DNA of 64,000 nt from Branchipolynoe longqiensis (GCA_030323885.1 CM059188.1:111258763-111322762); one strand, 5' to 3'; positions 12,424 through 24,069 are shown, counted from the first letter of the stretch. Program-made: numbers and translations. Notes: a model not told the origin generated them from the letters alone.

Positions 12424-12760
12424 GACCTACCCAGACGAAGTAGCGAAATCGGTAGAGTGCAGGTTTCCCGTGCGGAAGGTTGGGATTCCTGGTCGAGTCA
12501 AACCAATGACTTACAATATTGATGCTTGTCGCTCCTAGTCCTAGCCTGGTGCTCGGCATCACTAGGATAGATCAAGGATTGGTTAGCTCAATATCAGGAT
12601 AATGTGACTGAGCGAGATATTGGGTTATGATGCTGACAGTCTGGTGTCCCAGCACTATGAAGTCGCCATGAGTGTGAACTGTCACAAGTCGGTACCAATC
12701 CGGAAAATACCTTAGACATTGCCAGGAGATAAAACTCCAACAAAACAAACAAACTTATCA
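12424..12760 (+). mobile_element. SINE1, full length
   Basis: Second head type (gaaatcggtagagtgcagg) with tail gataaaactccaac. Confidence 0.85.
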
Positions 12761-13257
12761 TTCATGTTTTACAGACAGTTATGTGAAAGCAAAAACAAGC
12801 TAATATACAGTAAAGATATTATGGAAGCCATATTGGATTTCTACTTATACAAAGACATATACAAATAAATAAGCAGTTTTAAATGATTCATTTGACACCA
12901 AAATGAAGTCTCTATCTCTATTTCTTCAAGGAGATATAACATTTTCAACAAATGGACAAATTGTGATGGTGGCCATATTGCATTTTCCGTTTTTATGAAA
13001 ATTGCTCAAGGGTGAGAGCTCCACCCCCGTCTGGATGTCGTTTTCGGGGTGACAGACATGAATAATCAGCAGAGAAAAAACCTGTATCAGACAAAACAAG
13101 GGTCACCCATGGCTACCAGACTATGGGTGGAAATAGAGTGCCATGGTTCCCGCCAGGTAGCAGTGCACCATATCTATTCTGAAGCATGTCAGCACACAGC
13201 TGTGCCAACCAATATGGGCATACATACATACAGGCAGCTGTCCTGGCACAACTTTTT

Positions 13258-13500
13258 CTTCGCGATCTATACTGCCTATCATAGATAGGTCAATAGAAAG
13301 ACTGAGCCTACACTTTTGCCGACCCAAGGGATTTTTAGCCTCCCACACCACGTAGACATGGTATGAGAGCAACTGGCCTTTGCCGTTGATAATGCTGTAT
13401 GTTATACACAGTTGTGAAAATATAAATTGGGAGAGGTGATGGCATGGAGAATTGAACCACTGACCTCAGATTAGGTGTTCGACCTAGAAAATAGTCAGGG
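13258..13500 (-). mobile_element. SINE2, divergent, head truncated
   Basis: Body and 3' end are present; the head is cut at gtcagg, where another SINE2 begins in the same orientation. Confidence 0.8.
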
Positions 13501-13806
13501 ATTCTCCTCCTTGAAGATTTATACTGCCTATCATGGATAAGTCTGAATAGACTTGTTTTCACCATTAGACAGTTTGTCGATAGAAAGCCTGAGCCTACAC
13601 TTTTACCGACCCAAGGGATTTTTAACCTCCCACACCACATAGACATGGTATGAGTACAACTGACCTTTGATGACGCTGTAAGTTATACACAGTGGTGGAA
13701 ATCCAAATTTGCAGAGATGGGGGCATGGGGAATCAAACCACTGACCTTCAGATTAGGAGTCTGACCTAGGAAAAACGTTAGACACTCTAACCACTCTGCC
13801 ACAGAG
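13501..13806 (-). mobile_element. SINE2, full length
   Basis: It follows the previous copy head to tail, from ttgaagatttatactgcc to the head ending actctgccacagagga. Confidence 0.88.
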
Positions 13807-13904
13807 GACAGCACAGATCAATACGAAGACAAGCCATCCTCTCTTTCCCTCGACTTTTACCATTGCAGTTCCATTAAATCTCCCCTATTACTGACTGGCC
13901 GGTG

Positions 13905-14330
13905 CAGGGGGAGGGGTGGGGGTGGGGTATGGATGTGGGGGTGAAGATGGATATTGGGGAAGGGGTTGGGTGGGGGAGGAGGGTGGGGGTGGGGTAGGAG
14001 TTGAGTGGTGGTGGGGGTTGGTGTAGGGATAGAGGTGGGGTAGAAGTTGAGTGGGAGTGGGGTGTGGTGGATGTGGGGGTTGTGGTGTTATGTGGGGATT
14101 AGGGTAAGGGGTTTCGGTGAGGGTAGGGGTGGGGGTAGGGGTGGGAGTTGAGAGGGCGTGGGGTGTGGGGGTGAGGCTTGAAGGTACGGGTGGGGGGGGG
14201 AGTTGAGTGGGGGGGGGGGGCTGAGGCAGAGGTGGGAATAGTATGTGTGGGGTCGGGTAACGTTGTGGTGGAGTCGGTGTGGTGTCGGGCGGGATGGGGT
14301 GGGGGAGCAACTCCAGCCTCTACGTTGTCT
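13905..14330. repeat. G-rich (GGGGTGG)n-like tract
   Basis: Runs of three to nine G separated by T or A dominate the + strand. It merges into the polypurine tract through a short non-repetitive stretch at 14330-14460. Confidence 0.85.
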
Positions 14331-14464
14331 GGGTAGGTGTTCCCTGACAGTTAGGCTCAGCCTAAATCCCCTATATCCCTCTGTATAGCAGACTCTCCTA
14401 CTGATACGAGACGCCGAGGAAAGCGCGGGGAGGATGCCAAGGGGATGGAGCGGGTAGCGGGGGA

Positions 14465-15500
14465 AGGGGAGGGGGTAAGAGGGGCGGGGGGAGGGGAGAG
14501 AGACGGAGAGGGGGAGAGGGGGAGAGGAGAAAGGCGAGGGTGAGAGAGAGCTTGGGAGAGAAAGGGCGAGAGAGGGAGTGGGAGAGAGAGGGAGAAAGAG
14601 GGAGAGTCGGGAGGGGAAAGGCGGAGAGAGAGAGGGAGAGACAGGGGGGAGAGGGGGGAGGGAGAGAGAGTGGAGGGAGGGCGAGAGAGAGGGGGAGAGA
14701 GATGTGGTGGAGACAGAGGGAGAGAGAGTGGGAGAGATAGGGAGAGAGAAATGGAGAGAGAGGGAGAGAGATGGGGTGGAGAGAGAGGGAGAGAGAGTGG
14801 GAGAGAGGGAGAGAAAAAGGAGAGAGCGAGGGAGAGAGAGGGAGAGAGGGGGAGAGAGAGGGAGACAGGGAGAGACAGGGAGAGACCGGGAGAGACAGGG
14901 AGAGGGGGAGAGAGGGAGGAGGAGAGAGATGGAGGAGAGAGAGGGAGAGAGAGGGAGAGAGAGGGAGAGAGAGGGAGAGAGGAGGGAGAGAGAGGGAGGG
15001 AGGGAGAGAGGGAGAGGGAGGGAGGAGAGAGAGGGAGAGAGGAGAGAGAGGGAGAGGAGAGAGAAAGAGAGAAAGGGAGAGAGATTGGGAGAGAGAGGGA
15101 GATGAAGAGAGATGGCGAAAGAGGGAGAGAGGATGAAGGAAAGTGGAGGGTGGGTGGGGAAAATACGGAGGAGATGCTTAGGTGTCAGAGAGTGGGAGAG
15201 AGAGAGAGAGAGGCGGAGATGTAGAGAGAGGAGAGAGATGGAGAACAAGGGAGAGGGAGAGAGGAGGAGAGGGAGTCAAATGGAGAGGAAGAGAGAGAGG
15301 GAGAGAGAGGGAGAGAGAGGGAGAGAGAGGGAGAAAGAGGGAGAAGGAGAGAGGAAGAGAGGGGGAGAGTGACATGGAGGTAGAGAGAAGGAGAAAAGGG
15401 GAGAGGGAGAAAGGGGCAGAGGAGAGGGAGTGAAAGGGAGAAGGAGAGAGAGGGAGAGAGAGGAAGAGAGGGGGAGAAAGAGGGAGAGAGGATGAAGGAA
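14465..15500. repeat. 1-kb polypurine (GAGAGGGA)n tract
   Basis: Almost every base on the + strand is A or G, as gagagagggagagag variants. Open frames on both strands here (up to 386 codons) are products of the repeat. Confidence 0.92.
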
Positions 15501-15748
15501 AGTGGAGAGTGGATGGGGAATATCCGGTGGATATGGTTATGTGGGAGGAGGGCAAAGCCAGGCCCGGAGGGGGGAGTGGGAGGATGGGGTGGAGGGGGAG
15601 GCTGAGCGGGGAGAGGGAGGCTGAGGGGAGGTTCGGTTTGGGGGGAGCAGGTGGTCGGTACAGAGCAGTGCTAGAAGGAGTAAAGCGAGGAACAAAGTAT
15701 GCATCATTTGAAGATCCCAAGCATGTACTACAGACGGGCCCGGGGGGG

Positions 15749-16130
15749 ATATGATTGAAGTCTTCAAATATCTCCATGGTATCTACAAGACAGGCAGCCA
15801 CCTTATCAGAGACTCCAACACCAGGACCAGAGGGCACTCCCTGAAACTGAGGAACTAGTACTCCAAACTGGACCTGCGACACAACTTTTTCGGCTTTAGG
15901 GTGGTTGACCTGTGGAATGCCTTGCCGGAGAGTGTCATAGCAGCAGAGTTGGTGAACTGTTTCAAATCCCGACTGGATGCATACTGGTCAAGCATTACAA
16001 ATATTTTGGAGCCAGTGACAGTTGCTACAATCCACCACATCTGAAGAGCTGCTCGATTGCTATTAATTAAGAGTGGCTAACAGCTCCAAGGCCTATTATA
16101 GCTCTATCCTATTGATTGATTGATTGATTG
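15749..16130 (+). pseudogene. CR1/L2-like LINE, 3'-terminal fragment
   Basis: The frame reads MIEVFKYLHGIYKT, RTRGHSLKLRN, then LDLRHNFFGFRVVDLWNALP and ends at a TGA near 16043. These are the conserved C-terminal residues of CR1/L2-type ORF2 proteins after the reverse transcriptase. One in-frame TAG interrupts it near 15856. The element ends in (ATTG)n at about 16109-16130, the short tandem tail expected for this group. The 5' side is truncated at a junction with G-rich sequence. Confidence 0.8.
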
Positions 16131-16280
16131 AAAGATGTGTACTTACAACACAAGATGCATGCAGTGTTAGGCTAAGACAATAGGCTACACCCGGGATTGG
16201 TGAACACGATGCATATTGAAATTGCTTTCTGAGTGTTTTTTCACCTCTGATTACTTCTCACTCAATAAAACACTTCATTT

Positions 16281-16634
16281 AAAGCTGCATAATCCAATAA
16301 AAACATCAATTTTTCTAAATCAAAGCAATTACCTAGATTTGATTCTACATATCTAACTTATATACTAGTGCACTTATCAAATATTTGTCACCACATGGAC
16401 TGGAATACCGAGTCAATTTAATAGAACCTGTTACTGCGGAAGCCTATGTTATCATAGTCTTGGCATGCTCGCCAAAATTAATTTTGCATGGTTGCGCTTC
16501 AAATATCTCAAAAGATAACCATTTTAAATCAAAGTTATTTCAATCTAAAGTAAGGTAGATTATAACAATCAACCTAACATATTTATCGCAGAAAATGACA
16601 GAAAGACAAAAATCATCGGACTATGCAACTTTAA
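16281..16634 (+). mobile_element. TTAA-type MITE, full length
   Basis: Termini TTAAAGCTGCATAATCC and GGACTATGCAACTTTAA, about 354 bp; one of the best examples of the family. Confidence 0.88.
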
Positions 16635-16639
16635 CATGA

Positions 16640-17020
16640 TTTGATGCTTTTATCGGACTATGCACATTTAACTTGGTGGAGTTAATACCTGAGCAGGTTA
16701 TAACGCTAAGAGTTGCTGATGTCATTTGACAGATGGATACCATCCACGATCAGGTAGAGAGTGGATGCCATTGTGGTCGCGACCAGGTAGACTCTCTGCC
16801 AACTGGAGATGTAGTGAGCGCTAGGTGGGGGTCTGATTCTTGAACTCTGCCTGTAGCTGCCGCCATCTTCGGATGACCCAGCACTGACATGGGGAAGTCT
16901 ACACGATGTGATGGTATTCAGGCACTTAGAAACACCTGCTGGGGAATGCCCCTTCCATGGTTATTTAGCCCGAGCTTGGACAAAGAGCATCATTCCTTTT
17001 GCAAGATACCTCATGTATTC
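16640..17020. other. No recognised feature
   Basis: Mixed sequence with no repeat match or coding signal that I can see. Confidence 0.4.
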
Positions 17021-17024
17021 TGAG

Positions 17025-18155
17025 GTGGTGTGGGGAGGTGTGGGGAGATGTTGGGCGGTGTGCGGAATGTGTAGTGGTGTGGGATGGAGGTGTGGGGGGT
17101 ACTGGGCGGGGTAGACAGGTGTGGGGAGGTTGTGTGTGCGGGTGTGGGTGTGGGGAGGTATGGGGCGCTGTTTGGGGAGGTGCGGGGAGGTGTGAGCCGG
17201 CGAATGATGTGTGCAGAGGTGTGTTGGGAGGTGTGGGGAGGTGTGGGGCGGTGTCGGTGTGTGCGCGGAGGTGTGGTGAGCTGTGGGAAGGTGTGGAGAG
17301 CTGTGAGGAGATGTCAGGAGGTGTGGGGGCATAGTGAGGTGTGGTGCGGGGTGGGGAGGTGTGGTGCGGTGTGAGGAGGTGTGGTGCGGTGTGGGGAGAT
17401 GTCCGGAGGCGTGGGGAGCTGTGGGGAGGTGAGGGGCGGTGAGGAAGGCGTGGGGAGGTGTCGGGGGTGTGGGGAGGTGTGGGGATGTGTAGTGCTGTGT
17501 GCGGAGGTGTGGGGTGCTGTGGTAAGGTGTGAAGAGCTGTGGGCGGAATCGGGAGCTTTGAGAGTATGTGGGGAGGTGTGAGGTGGTATCGGGACTGTGC
17601 GGAGGTGTGGGGCAGTGTGGGGAGATGTCAGGAGGTGTGGGGAGGTGTGGGGAGGTGTGAGGAGGTGTCGGGAGATGTGTGGCGGTGTGGGGAGATGTCG
17701 GGAGGCGTGTGGAGGTGTGTGGAGGTGTGGGGAGGTGTGAGGAGGTGTCGGGGGCGTGTGGAGGTGTGTGGAGGTGTGTGGAGGTGTGTGGAAGTGTGGG
17801 GAGGTGTGTGGAGGTGTGTGGAAGTATGTGCAAGTGTGTGCAAGTGTAGGGAGGTGTGTGGATGTGTGTGGAGGTATGGGGATGTGTGGGGAGGTGTATG
17901 GATGTGTTGGGAGGTGTGTGGAAGTGTGGGGAGGTGTGTGGAGGTGTGGGGAGGTGTGTGGCTGTGTGGGGAGGTGTGTGGAAGTGTGGGGAGGTGTGGG
18001 GACGTGTCGGGAGGTGTGGGGAGGTGTGTGGAAGTGTTGGGAGATGTGGGGACGTGTGGGGAGGTGTGTAGATGCGTGGGAGGTGTGGGGAGGTGTGGGG
18101 AGGTGTGGGGAGGTGTGTGCAGGTGTATGGAGGTGTGGGCAGAGGTGAGGAAGCA
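17025..18155. repeat. 12-bp minisatellite (GTGTGGGGAGGT)n
   Basis: About 90 imperfect units. Four or more closely spaced G runs per unit pair make the + strand a G-quadruplex candidate throughout. The 12-bp period explains the long frames on both strands (449 and 242 codons). Confidence 0.92.
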
Positions 18156-18157
18156 TT

Positions 18158-18530
18158 GTGGAGGTGGGATGAAGACGGGTATAGAAAGGGGAGGGGAGGT
18201 ATGCGTGTTATTTTTGTTGTTATTTTTATTGTTATTTTTTGTGATGGCTTATTTACCCTGTCCATAATGAGTAAGTCGCATTGTGGCTTGTTTTCATCGC
18301 TGAACAGCAATAGTTTCAGTTACTAGTAACCTTGTCATCATAGCTGTTAGTTTTTTTGTGGGGTTCTATTGTCGTGCCACATTTGCAATATTTTGGCATG
18401 TACCTATCCCTGCGCTAGTGTTATCTTTATTCCGAAATTGAAAGATTCTGAATTCCGAAACATAACTGACCCCCAACGAATTTGGAAAAGGGATTGCGGA
18501 TTGTTTGTATGTATTATATATATATATCAA
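18158..18530. other. No recognised feature
   Basis: T-rich sequence between the minisatellite and the TRIM. Confidence 0.4.
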
Positions 18531-18533
18531 TAT

Positions 18534-19035
18534 TGTCGTGGGGGTGATGAAAATGGGAAATACTGCGCCTAGAGCGGGACTCGAACCCGCATCTCTTTGC
18601 ATTCCGGGCCAGTGTGCTAACCATTACACCACCTAGGCTCCCTGATATCAATACACTCCCCACGCCTACCTGTCTATGTGGTTACTTGCCTGAGAGGTCA
18701 GTGCAGACCACTACACTCGTCCCCTGGAATTGTAAGTCTTGTAATGCTTTACAATTACATACATACAGGCAATGCACTAACACATCATACACAGGGTAGG
18801 TTCAATAACCATACAGCGCAAAGCTTGTACAGGATCCTGATCACGGCAACCAGTGTCGTGGGGGTGATGAAAATGGGAAATACTGCGCCTAGAGCGGGAC
18901 TCGAACCCGCATCTCTTTGCATTCCGGGCCAGTGTGCTAACCATTACACCACCTAGGCTCCCTGATATCAATACACTCCCCACGCCTACCTGTCTATGTG
19001 GTTACTTGCCTGAGAGGTCAGTGCAGACCACTACA
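18534..19035 (-). mobile_element. TRIM (miniature LTR retrotransposon) with tRNA-like LTRs, young copy
   Basis: Two 182 bp direct repeats (18534-18715 and 18854-19035), identical by eye over their full length, flank a 138 bp interior. The repeats begin TG and end CA and the element is bounded by ATAT on both sides (18530-18533, 19036-19039). On the - strand the 5' repeat is followed by a candidate primer-binding site, TGGTTGCCGTGATC, one base after the LTR, and the 3' repeat is preceded by the purine tract AGGGGACGAG. Each LTR contains a 72-nt tRNA-like sequence on the same strand (18887-18958 and 18567-18638), with a 7-bp acceptor stem, an A-box-like TGGTGTAATGG and a perfect B box GGTTCGAGTCC; its anticodon arm is imperfect. 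Identical LTRs imply recent insertion. Confidence 0.85.
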
Positions 19036-19040
19036 ATATC

Positions 19041-19076
19041 ATATATATATATATATATATATATAGTATATAGTAC
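19041..19076. repeat. (TA)n microsatellite
   Basis: About 14 TA dinucleotides beside the right target duplication of the TRIM. Confidence 0.85.
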
Positions 19077-19365
19077 ATATATGTGTGTATATATATTTTT
19101 TTTTTGTAACACCCTACTTAATGGCTAACTACGGATGAGGAATTACATCTGGAGGAGTGGGATGGAGAAGGTGAGGAGAGGGGATGTATGGAAATGTGTT
19201 AGTGCAGCATCCTACTTAAAGGATAACTAACAATGATGAACTTCATTTATGTGGAAGCATAGATGAAGCCAATTTCCGCCAATTATATAAAGACTAGGTC
19301 TCCATAAAGTAAAGTTGATTCCTTCCTCCAACAAATAGATTTACCACTCGTTATTGTCGCCAGTA

Positions 19366-19876
19366 TGTAAAGTCTACGGCTCGAATATGTGGTTGTGTAG
19401 GCAGTCTATAGTGAAATCAATACAGACAAAGAGAAAGGAAGAGCATGAAGTGTGAAAGAAGAGAGAGAGTCAAGCCCTCTAGTTTATTATTTATATGGTG
19501 CATGGATTCAGTGTAGAGTATCACTCCACCCTTTTCCCCCATTGGAAAACAAGCATTCTTAGCTCTACCAATAAGGATCCAGCATTCCTGGTCCCCATGG
19601 TTACTAGTGATCTGCCCACCACCAAGCTGTGTGGCTCCCATGGCCACCACCTGCCTTGAGCCTGAGTGTGGTGATCCTGACTAGCAGAGGGAGGGAGGGG
19701 GTAGGCTCTGAGTGCCCCTTACACACAGTCCTGGCAGCACCACTATGTATATTTACATCTCACTCAGGCACCACCAGCACCTACATATACACATACATGC
19801 ACCTGGTCACATATACCCGATCAGTAATATAACATTTGCATTCCTCCACCAATGTATTAAATCAGGTTATTTTACA
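19366..19876 (-). mobile_element. LTR of family L1, copy 1
   Basis: The - strand begins TGTAAAATAACC and ends TTTACA. It holds an AATAAA and TATAAAT-like signal near its 3' third. A primer-site-like TGGCGACAATAACG lies 3 nt beyond the end on the - strand (about 19350-19362). About 510 bp; nearly collinear with 21698-22209. Confidence 0.7.
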
Positions 19877-19924
19877 AGTCAGTGTTAAGATCGTTTCGCA
19901 CTGATCACAAAGTCACCTCTAACA

Positions 19925-20250
19925 GGGAACCTCAAGGCTGTGTCGGTAGAGCGGATGGTCGGGAGTTTGGTTCCTGGTCAAGTGAAACCGATGACCTATA
20001 AAATTGATACTTGTCGCTTCCTAGCTTGGCTCCCTGCAGTACTAGGATAGGGAAAGGACTGGTTCGCTTAGTGTCAGCATAATGTGACTGAGTGAGATAT
20101 TGAATCATTCTGCTCGCGGACTGATTTACCACCAGTGGGGCAGCACTATAAAGTCGACATGAGTGCACTCTGTCACAAGTCGGTACCCGTTTTGATATGA
20201 CCTTAGATTTTGCTAGGATGTAAAGTGCCAACAACCAACCAACATCTACC
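19925..20250 (+). mobile_element. SINE1, full length
   Basis: Second head type, gtgtcggtagagcgga, with tail taaagtgccaacaaccaacc. It lies between the two L1 LTRs. Confidence 0.85.
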
Positions 20251-20344
20251 AGGGTGGAAACTGACAGTGACAACGGTAGGTGGGTGATCAGTGTACTCAG
20301 CATATAACACTAAACTAGTGTAGCATTAACAGTCGAGGTGTCAC

Positions 20345-20690
20345 AAAAGGAAAGTTTGTTTTATTTAACAATGCCTCTAGAGCGCGTTGATTTTCATATC
20401 ATCCACTATTGGATGTCAAGCATATGGTCATTCTGACATAATTATTTGGAGGAAACCCGCTGCCACCACATACGCTACTCTTTCTGATAAGCAGCAAGGG
20501 ATCTGTTATGTACACTTTCACACAGACAGGACACAGCCTTTGATGAAGCAGTTATAGACCACTGGTTGGAACGGAAAATACCCCAAACTGCAAATGGGTC
20601 CACTGAGTAGGATCGATAGTATGACCCATTGCTTCACAGGTAGACACTTTACTGCTTGAGCTACGTCCCGCTCCGAGGTGCCACAGTCAC
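20345..20690 (-). mobile_element. SINE3, mollusc-type tRNA-derived SINE
   Basis: The - strand begins with a head reading cgggacgtagctcaagcag and ends in atgcctctagagcgcgttg and an aaacttt-like tail. From memory this matches a SINE widespread in molluscs (aggaaacccgctgcc, cagcaagggatctgttatg). That resemblance is the main basis for the organism guess. Confidence 0.75.
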
Positions 20691-20699
20691 AGGCTGCCA

Positions 20700-21680
20700 T
20701 CGGTTCGTTGATTGCGTCAGGGAGACTAAATCAGGGATGATAGATTTCCGCGAATTCGCGGATTTCCGCGATTTTTTATATTTACCGATTAATATTAAAC
20801 AAATATCCTGGAATCGGGATCTATATCACAGCAATTTGTTAATTCAAATCCCGTTCATATATTATGCCCTTAAATGTTGTGAGAACATAAAACCCAAACA
20901 AGAAAGTGTTACTTATGGGTTATATATAATACAGTTACAATAAGGAAAGTTGAAACCTGTATTCCGGCATTTTTTCTGCAATTTCCTGAAAGTGCTAATC
21001 CTATCGGCGAAAGTCCGCGTTTTCGAGGAAATTCACCGTCGATGTAATCATATCGGCTAGAATTCCACGATTTTGCATTCAGGTAAGGCAGCATGGGATT
21101 ATATGCCATAACGATAGGCTATAATTGCGCATCTTGGAATGGAATAGATTGCGAGAAAGAGGCAAGGCTCGAGGTATAATTTGATGTACTATATTGCTAT
21201 TGATTTTTGTGTGGAATCACTTTCCACTGGGAGATCTTTTGTTTTTGGTGCAATAATCATTACATAAATATCCTCCAACATTAATTGAGCATAATTTTAG
21301 TACCAACTACCCAGCTACAAGATTCTGTCATAATACTAGTTTTGTCGGCTATGTTTATTGGTTTATTTTGCCAACCAGACACTGTGCGTGTGTGTGAAAT
21401 CAGTGGTGTAAACAACACTCAATGTGTCTATAAAGTCTAGCGGACATTCCAAAATAGTAGTATTGTCGGAAATAATCGTCGACAAACCAAATTCCGAATA
21501 AATTTCAAACCCCCACAGAGCCGAAAAAAATAGCAGAAAAAACATTACCTACACAGCGCACCAAACAAGCAGTAGCCAACAAGTTCTATCTTTTTTAATC
21601 AACACTGTGTCAATACCCAAAGTGTCAATAACCCTCGTGGTCAAATAATCCACGTGTTACTAATCGTATCCTGTCAATAA
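20700..21680. other. No recognised feature
   Basis: Possible decayed interior of an L1-type LTR element or unique sequence; no protein motif seen. Confidence 0.4.
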
Positions 21681-21697
21681 CCATCGTCGTCACCAAT

Positions 21698-22209
21698 TGT
21701 GAAAGGCTAAGGCTCGAATCTGTGGCTGTGTAGGCAGGCTATGGTGAAATCAATACAGACAAAGAGAAAGGAAGAGTATAAAGTGTGAAGAAGAAGAAGA
21801 AGAAGAGAGTCCAGCCCTCTGGTTTATTATTTATATGGTTACATGGGTTCATTGTAAAGTATCACCCCACCCCTTTCCCCCAATGGGAAACAAGCATTCT
21901 TGACCCTACCAATAGGGATCCAGCATTCTTGGTCCCCATGGCTACAAGTGGTCTGCCCACCACCACAAGCTGTATGGCCCCCATGGCCACCACCAACGTT
22001 GACATTTGAGTGCGGTGATCCCTATCCCAGCAGAGGGGGTAGGCCCTGGGTGCGCTCACACCAAGACCTGTCAGCACCACTATGTATATTTACATCCCAC
22101 TCAGGCACCACCAAACCATACATTTATACATACATGCGCCTGGTCATGTACACCGATCAGTACTAGAACATTTGCATTCCCCCTATGCAGCATATTGGAA
22201 TATTTTACA
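21698..22209 (-). mobile_element. LTR of family L1, copy 2
   Basis: It is collinear with 19366-19876 in the same orientation. On the - strand the LTR end is followed after two bases by TGGTGACGACGATGG (21681-21695), a plausible primer-binding site. No protein of an LTR element is recognisable in the 1.8 kb between the two copies. Confidence 0.72.
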
Positions 22210-22304
22210 AGTGTACAAAGGTATTTGGCACACTAGCATGGAACAAGAGCCAACTATCACCATGCAATATCACATTTTGGCGTGAAGTAGCTTTTTGGAT
22301 GACA

Positions 22305-22575
22305 TACGACCAGCGGCTGAATCAATAGAGTACAGGTCTCCCATGTGGAAGGTCGAGTCAAACCAATGACTTACAAAATTGATGTGTACCTACCTAGCCT
22401 GGTGCTCAGCATGACTAGGATAGGGAAAGGACTGGTTAGCACAGTGTCAGGATAATGTGACTGTGTGGGATATCAAGTCATGGTGCCAGTGGGGCAGCAC
22501 TAAAAGGTCACCATGAGTATGTACTGTCCTAATTCGGTACCCATCCCGATAAAACCCCAACAAACAAACACTGTT
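22305..22575 (+). mobile_element. SINE1, slightly shortened
   Basis: Second head type with the B-box region deleted; tail accccaacaaacaaac. It meets the next copy tail to tail. Confidence 0.82.
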
Positions 22576-22918
22576 TGGTTATTTGTTTGTTTTGTGTTTT
22601 TACGTCCTAGCAACATCTGAGGTTGGATACCGACTTGTGACAGTGCGCACTCATGGCAACTTTATAGTGCTGCCCCACTGGGAGACCAGGCCTCCAGCAC
22701 CATGCCCTGATATCCCACTCAGTCATATTATCCTGACACTGAGCAAACCAGTCCTTGCCCTATCATAATAATAGCCTGGCTAGGAAGCGAAAAGTATAAA
22801 TTTTAAGTCATTGGTTTGACTCGACCAGAGCTCGAACACATGAACCCATGTGTTCGGATCCCCCGATCTCCAAAAACAGGAGACGGACGCTCAACTCATT
22901 TGGCCATCCCATCTGGTG
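22576..22918 (-). mobile_element. SINE1, full length
   Basis: First head type, ending ggccatcccatctgg. It forms an inverted pair with 22305-22575 with no spacer. Confidence 0.87.
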
Positions 22919-22924
22919 TAACAA

Positions 22925-23930
22925 ATAACGGTATACTTAGACTAGAGAGCAGCTACATTTACGAGGGAAATAAGTTTCTGCTCTGGATTAGCCAGGTTCA
23001 AAAGTATAAACATTGGTGGCGGATTCGATGTTTACATACGACCTACCCCAGGGAAATCTGCTTCTAGGTGCCTCTGCGCAAGGGCTGGACTCCTCGATCA
23101 ATTCTTTCGAATGCCATTATTCCAGGGATGGAGGGTATGGGAGAGTTATGTTCATTATGTATCGCCTCACGTGTTGTCACGTGGACATACTGCCGCTAGG
23201 GGGACAGTCTTTCAAAGGCGCTCTCGAGGTGTCCCAGCTGCACATGTTGTTTGTTGTTGTTTTGTTTGTTCAAGTGTTTTTATTCCTCTGAATAACATGT
23301 CAGTCATAATGCACTGATCTTCCAGCCCTAATGACAATTGCCACTACACAGTAAACAAATAACCAACGATATAGATAGATAATTACAAGACAATAATCAA
23401 AACATTGATATGAATGGCAGGTAAAGAACAAAATAAGAGTAAAAGGAAACATATAGGGCGGTAACCATGTTAGACTAGTATGGTAAGTAGTAGTAAGGGG
23501 TGGGACATAACTGATTATCTTTCTAATGGTGACATCCTTGTTGAAAGAGTGATGGTGAGATGTAGGGTGGGCCTTTGTGTTTGAACTGGTCTTTACGTTT
23601 ATGTGTATCTCTATAGTTCCTAAAGATCCAAGATCCAGCATGCAATTGGACCACACAAAGATCTCCTGACGATCGTAAAGAGATACAAACTGCAGTGGTA
23701 TGGAAATAGTTCACATTCATCAGGTCTGGCCAAAACCATCGGGCAAGGCACAGTGAAAGGCGGAAGAATACAAGGCGTAGAAAATAAGAAGGAAGACAAC
23801 ATTATGGAATGGACAGGCCTGGAGTTTGAGGTCAATGACTCCCAGGGGGCAGTCGAGAACAACATAAGCTTGAGCAAACTGGTTGCAAAGTCATCTGGGT
23901 TGTCCCAATGACCCTCGCGGTTTAGGGGTG
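22925..23930. other. No recognised feature
   Basis: No gene supported. Short frames on both strands overlap one another. Confidence 0.4.
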
Positions 23931-23935
23931 GATAA

Positions 23936-23957
23936 TGATGGTGATGATGATGATGAT
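23936..23957. repeat. (ATGATG)n microsatellite
   Basis: Short tract of atg/gtg triplets. Confidence 0.8.
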
Positions 23958-24069
23958 ATATATTTGCATAAGTTATATGTATTTGCTGGGCTTTACCGGA
24001 ACCGACGACATGAAACCATTCAGACTGAAGGACTCTTGGGAACCTGACTATGAGTTGATACACTGGCAC

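Noticed and set aside
14088..15248. 386-codon open frame on the - strand and several on the + strand
   Set aside because: They lie wholly in the polypurine tract; low-complexity Ser/Pro/Leu or Arg/Glu/Gly translations are repeat artefacts.
16961..18310. 449- and 280-codon His/Thr/Pro frames and Gly/Val/Cys/Trp frames
   Set aside because: Products of the 12-bp minisatellite, open on both strands because the period is a multiple of three.
18534..19035. Two tandem tRNA pseudogenes or a simple segmental duplication
   Set aside because: The same unit structure with exact TG...CA ends and its own 4-bp flanks recurs at 10541, which fits transposition as a TRIM better.
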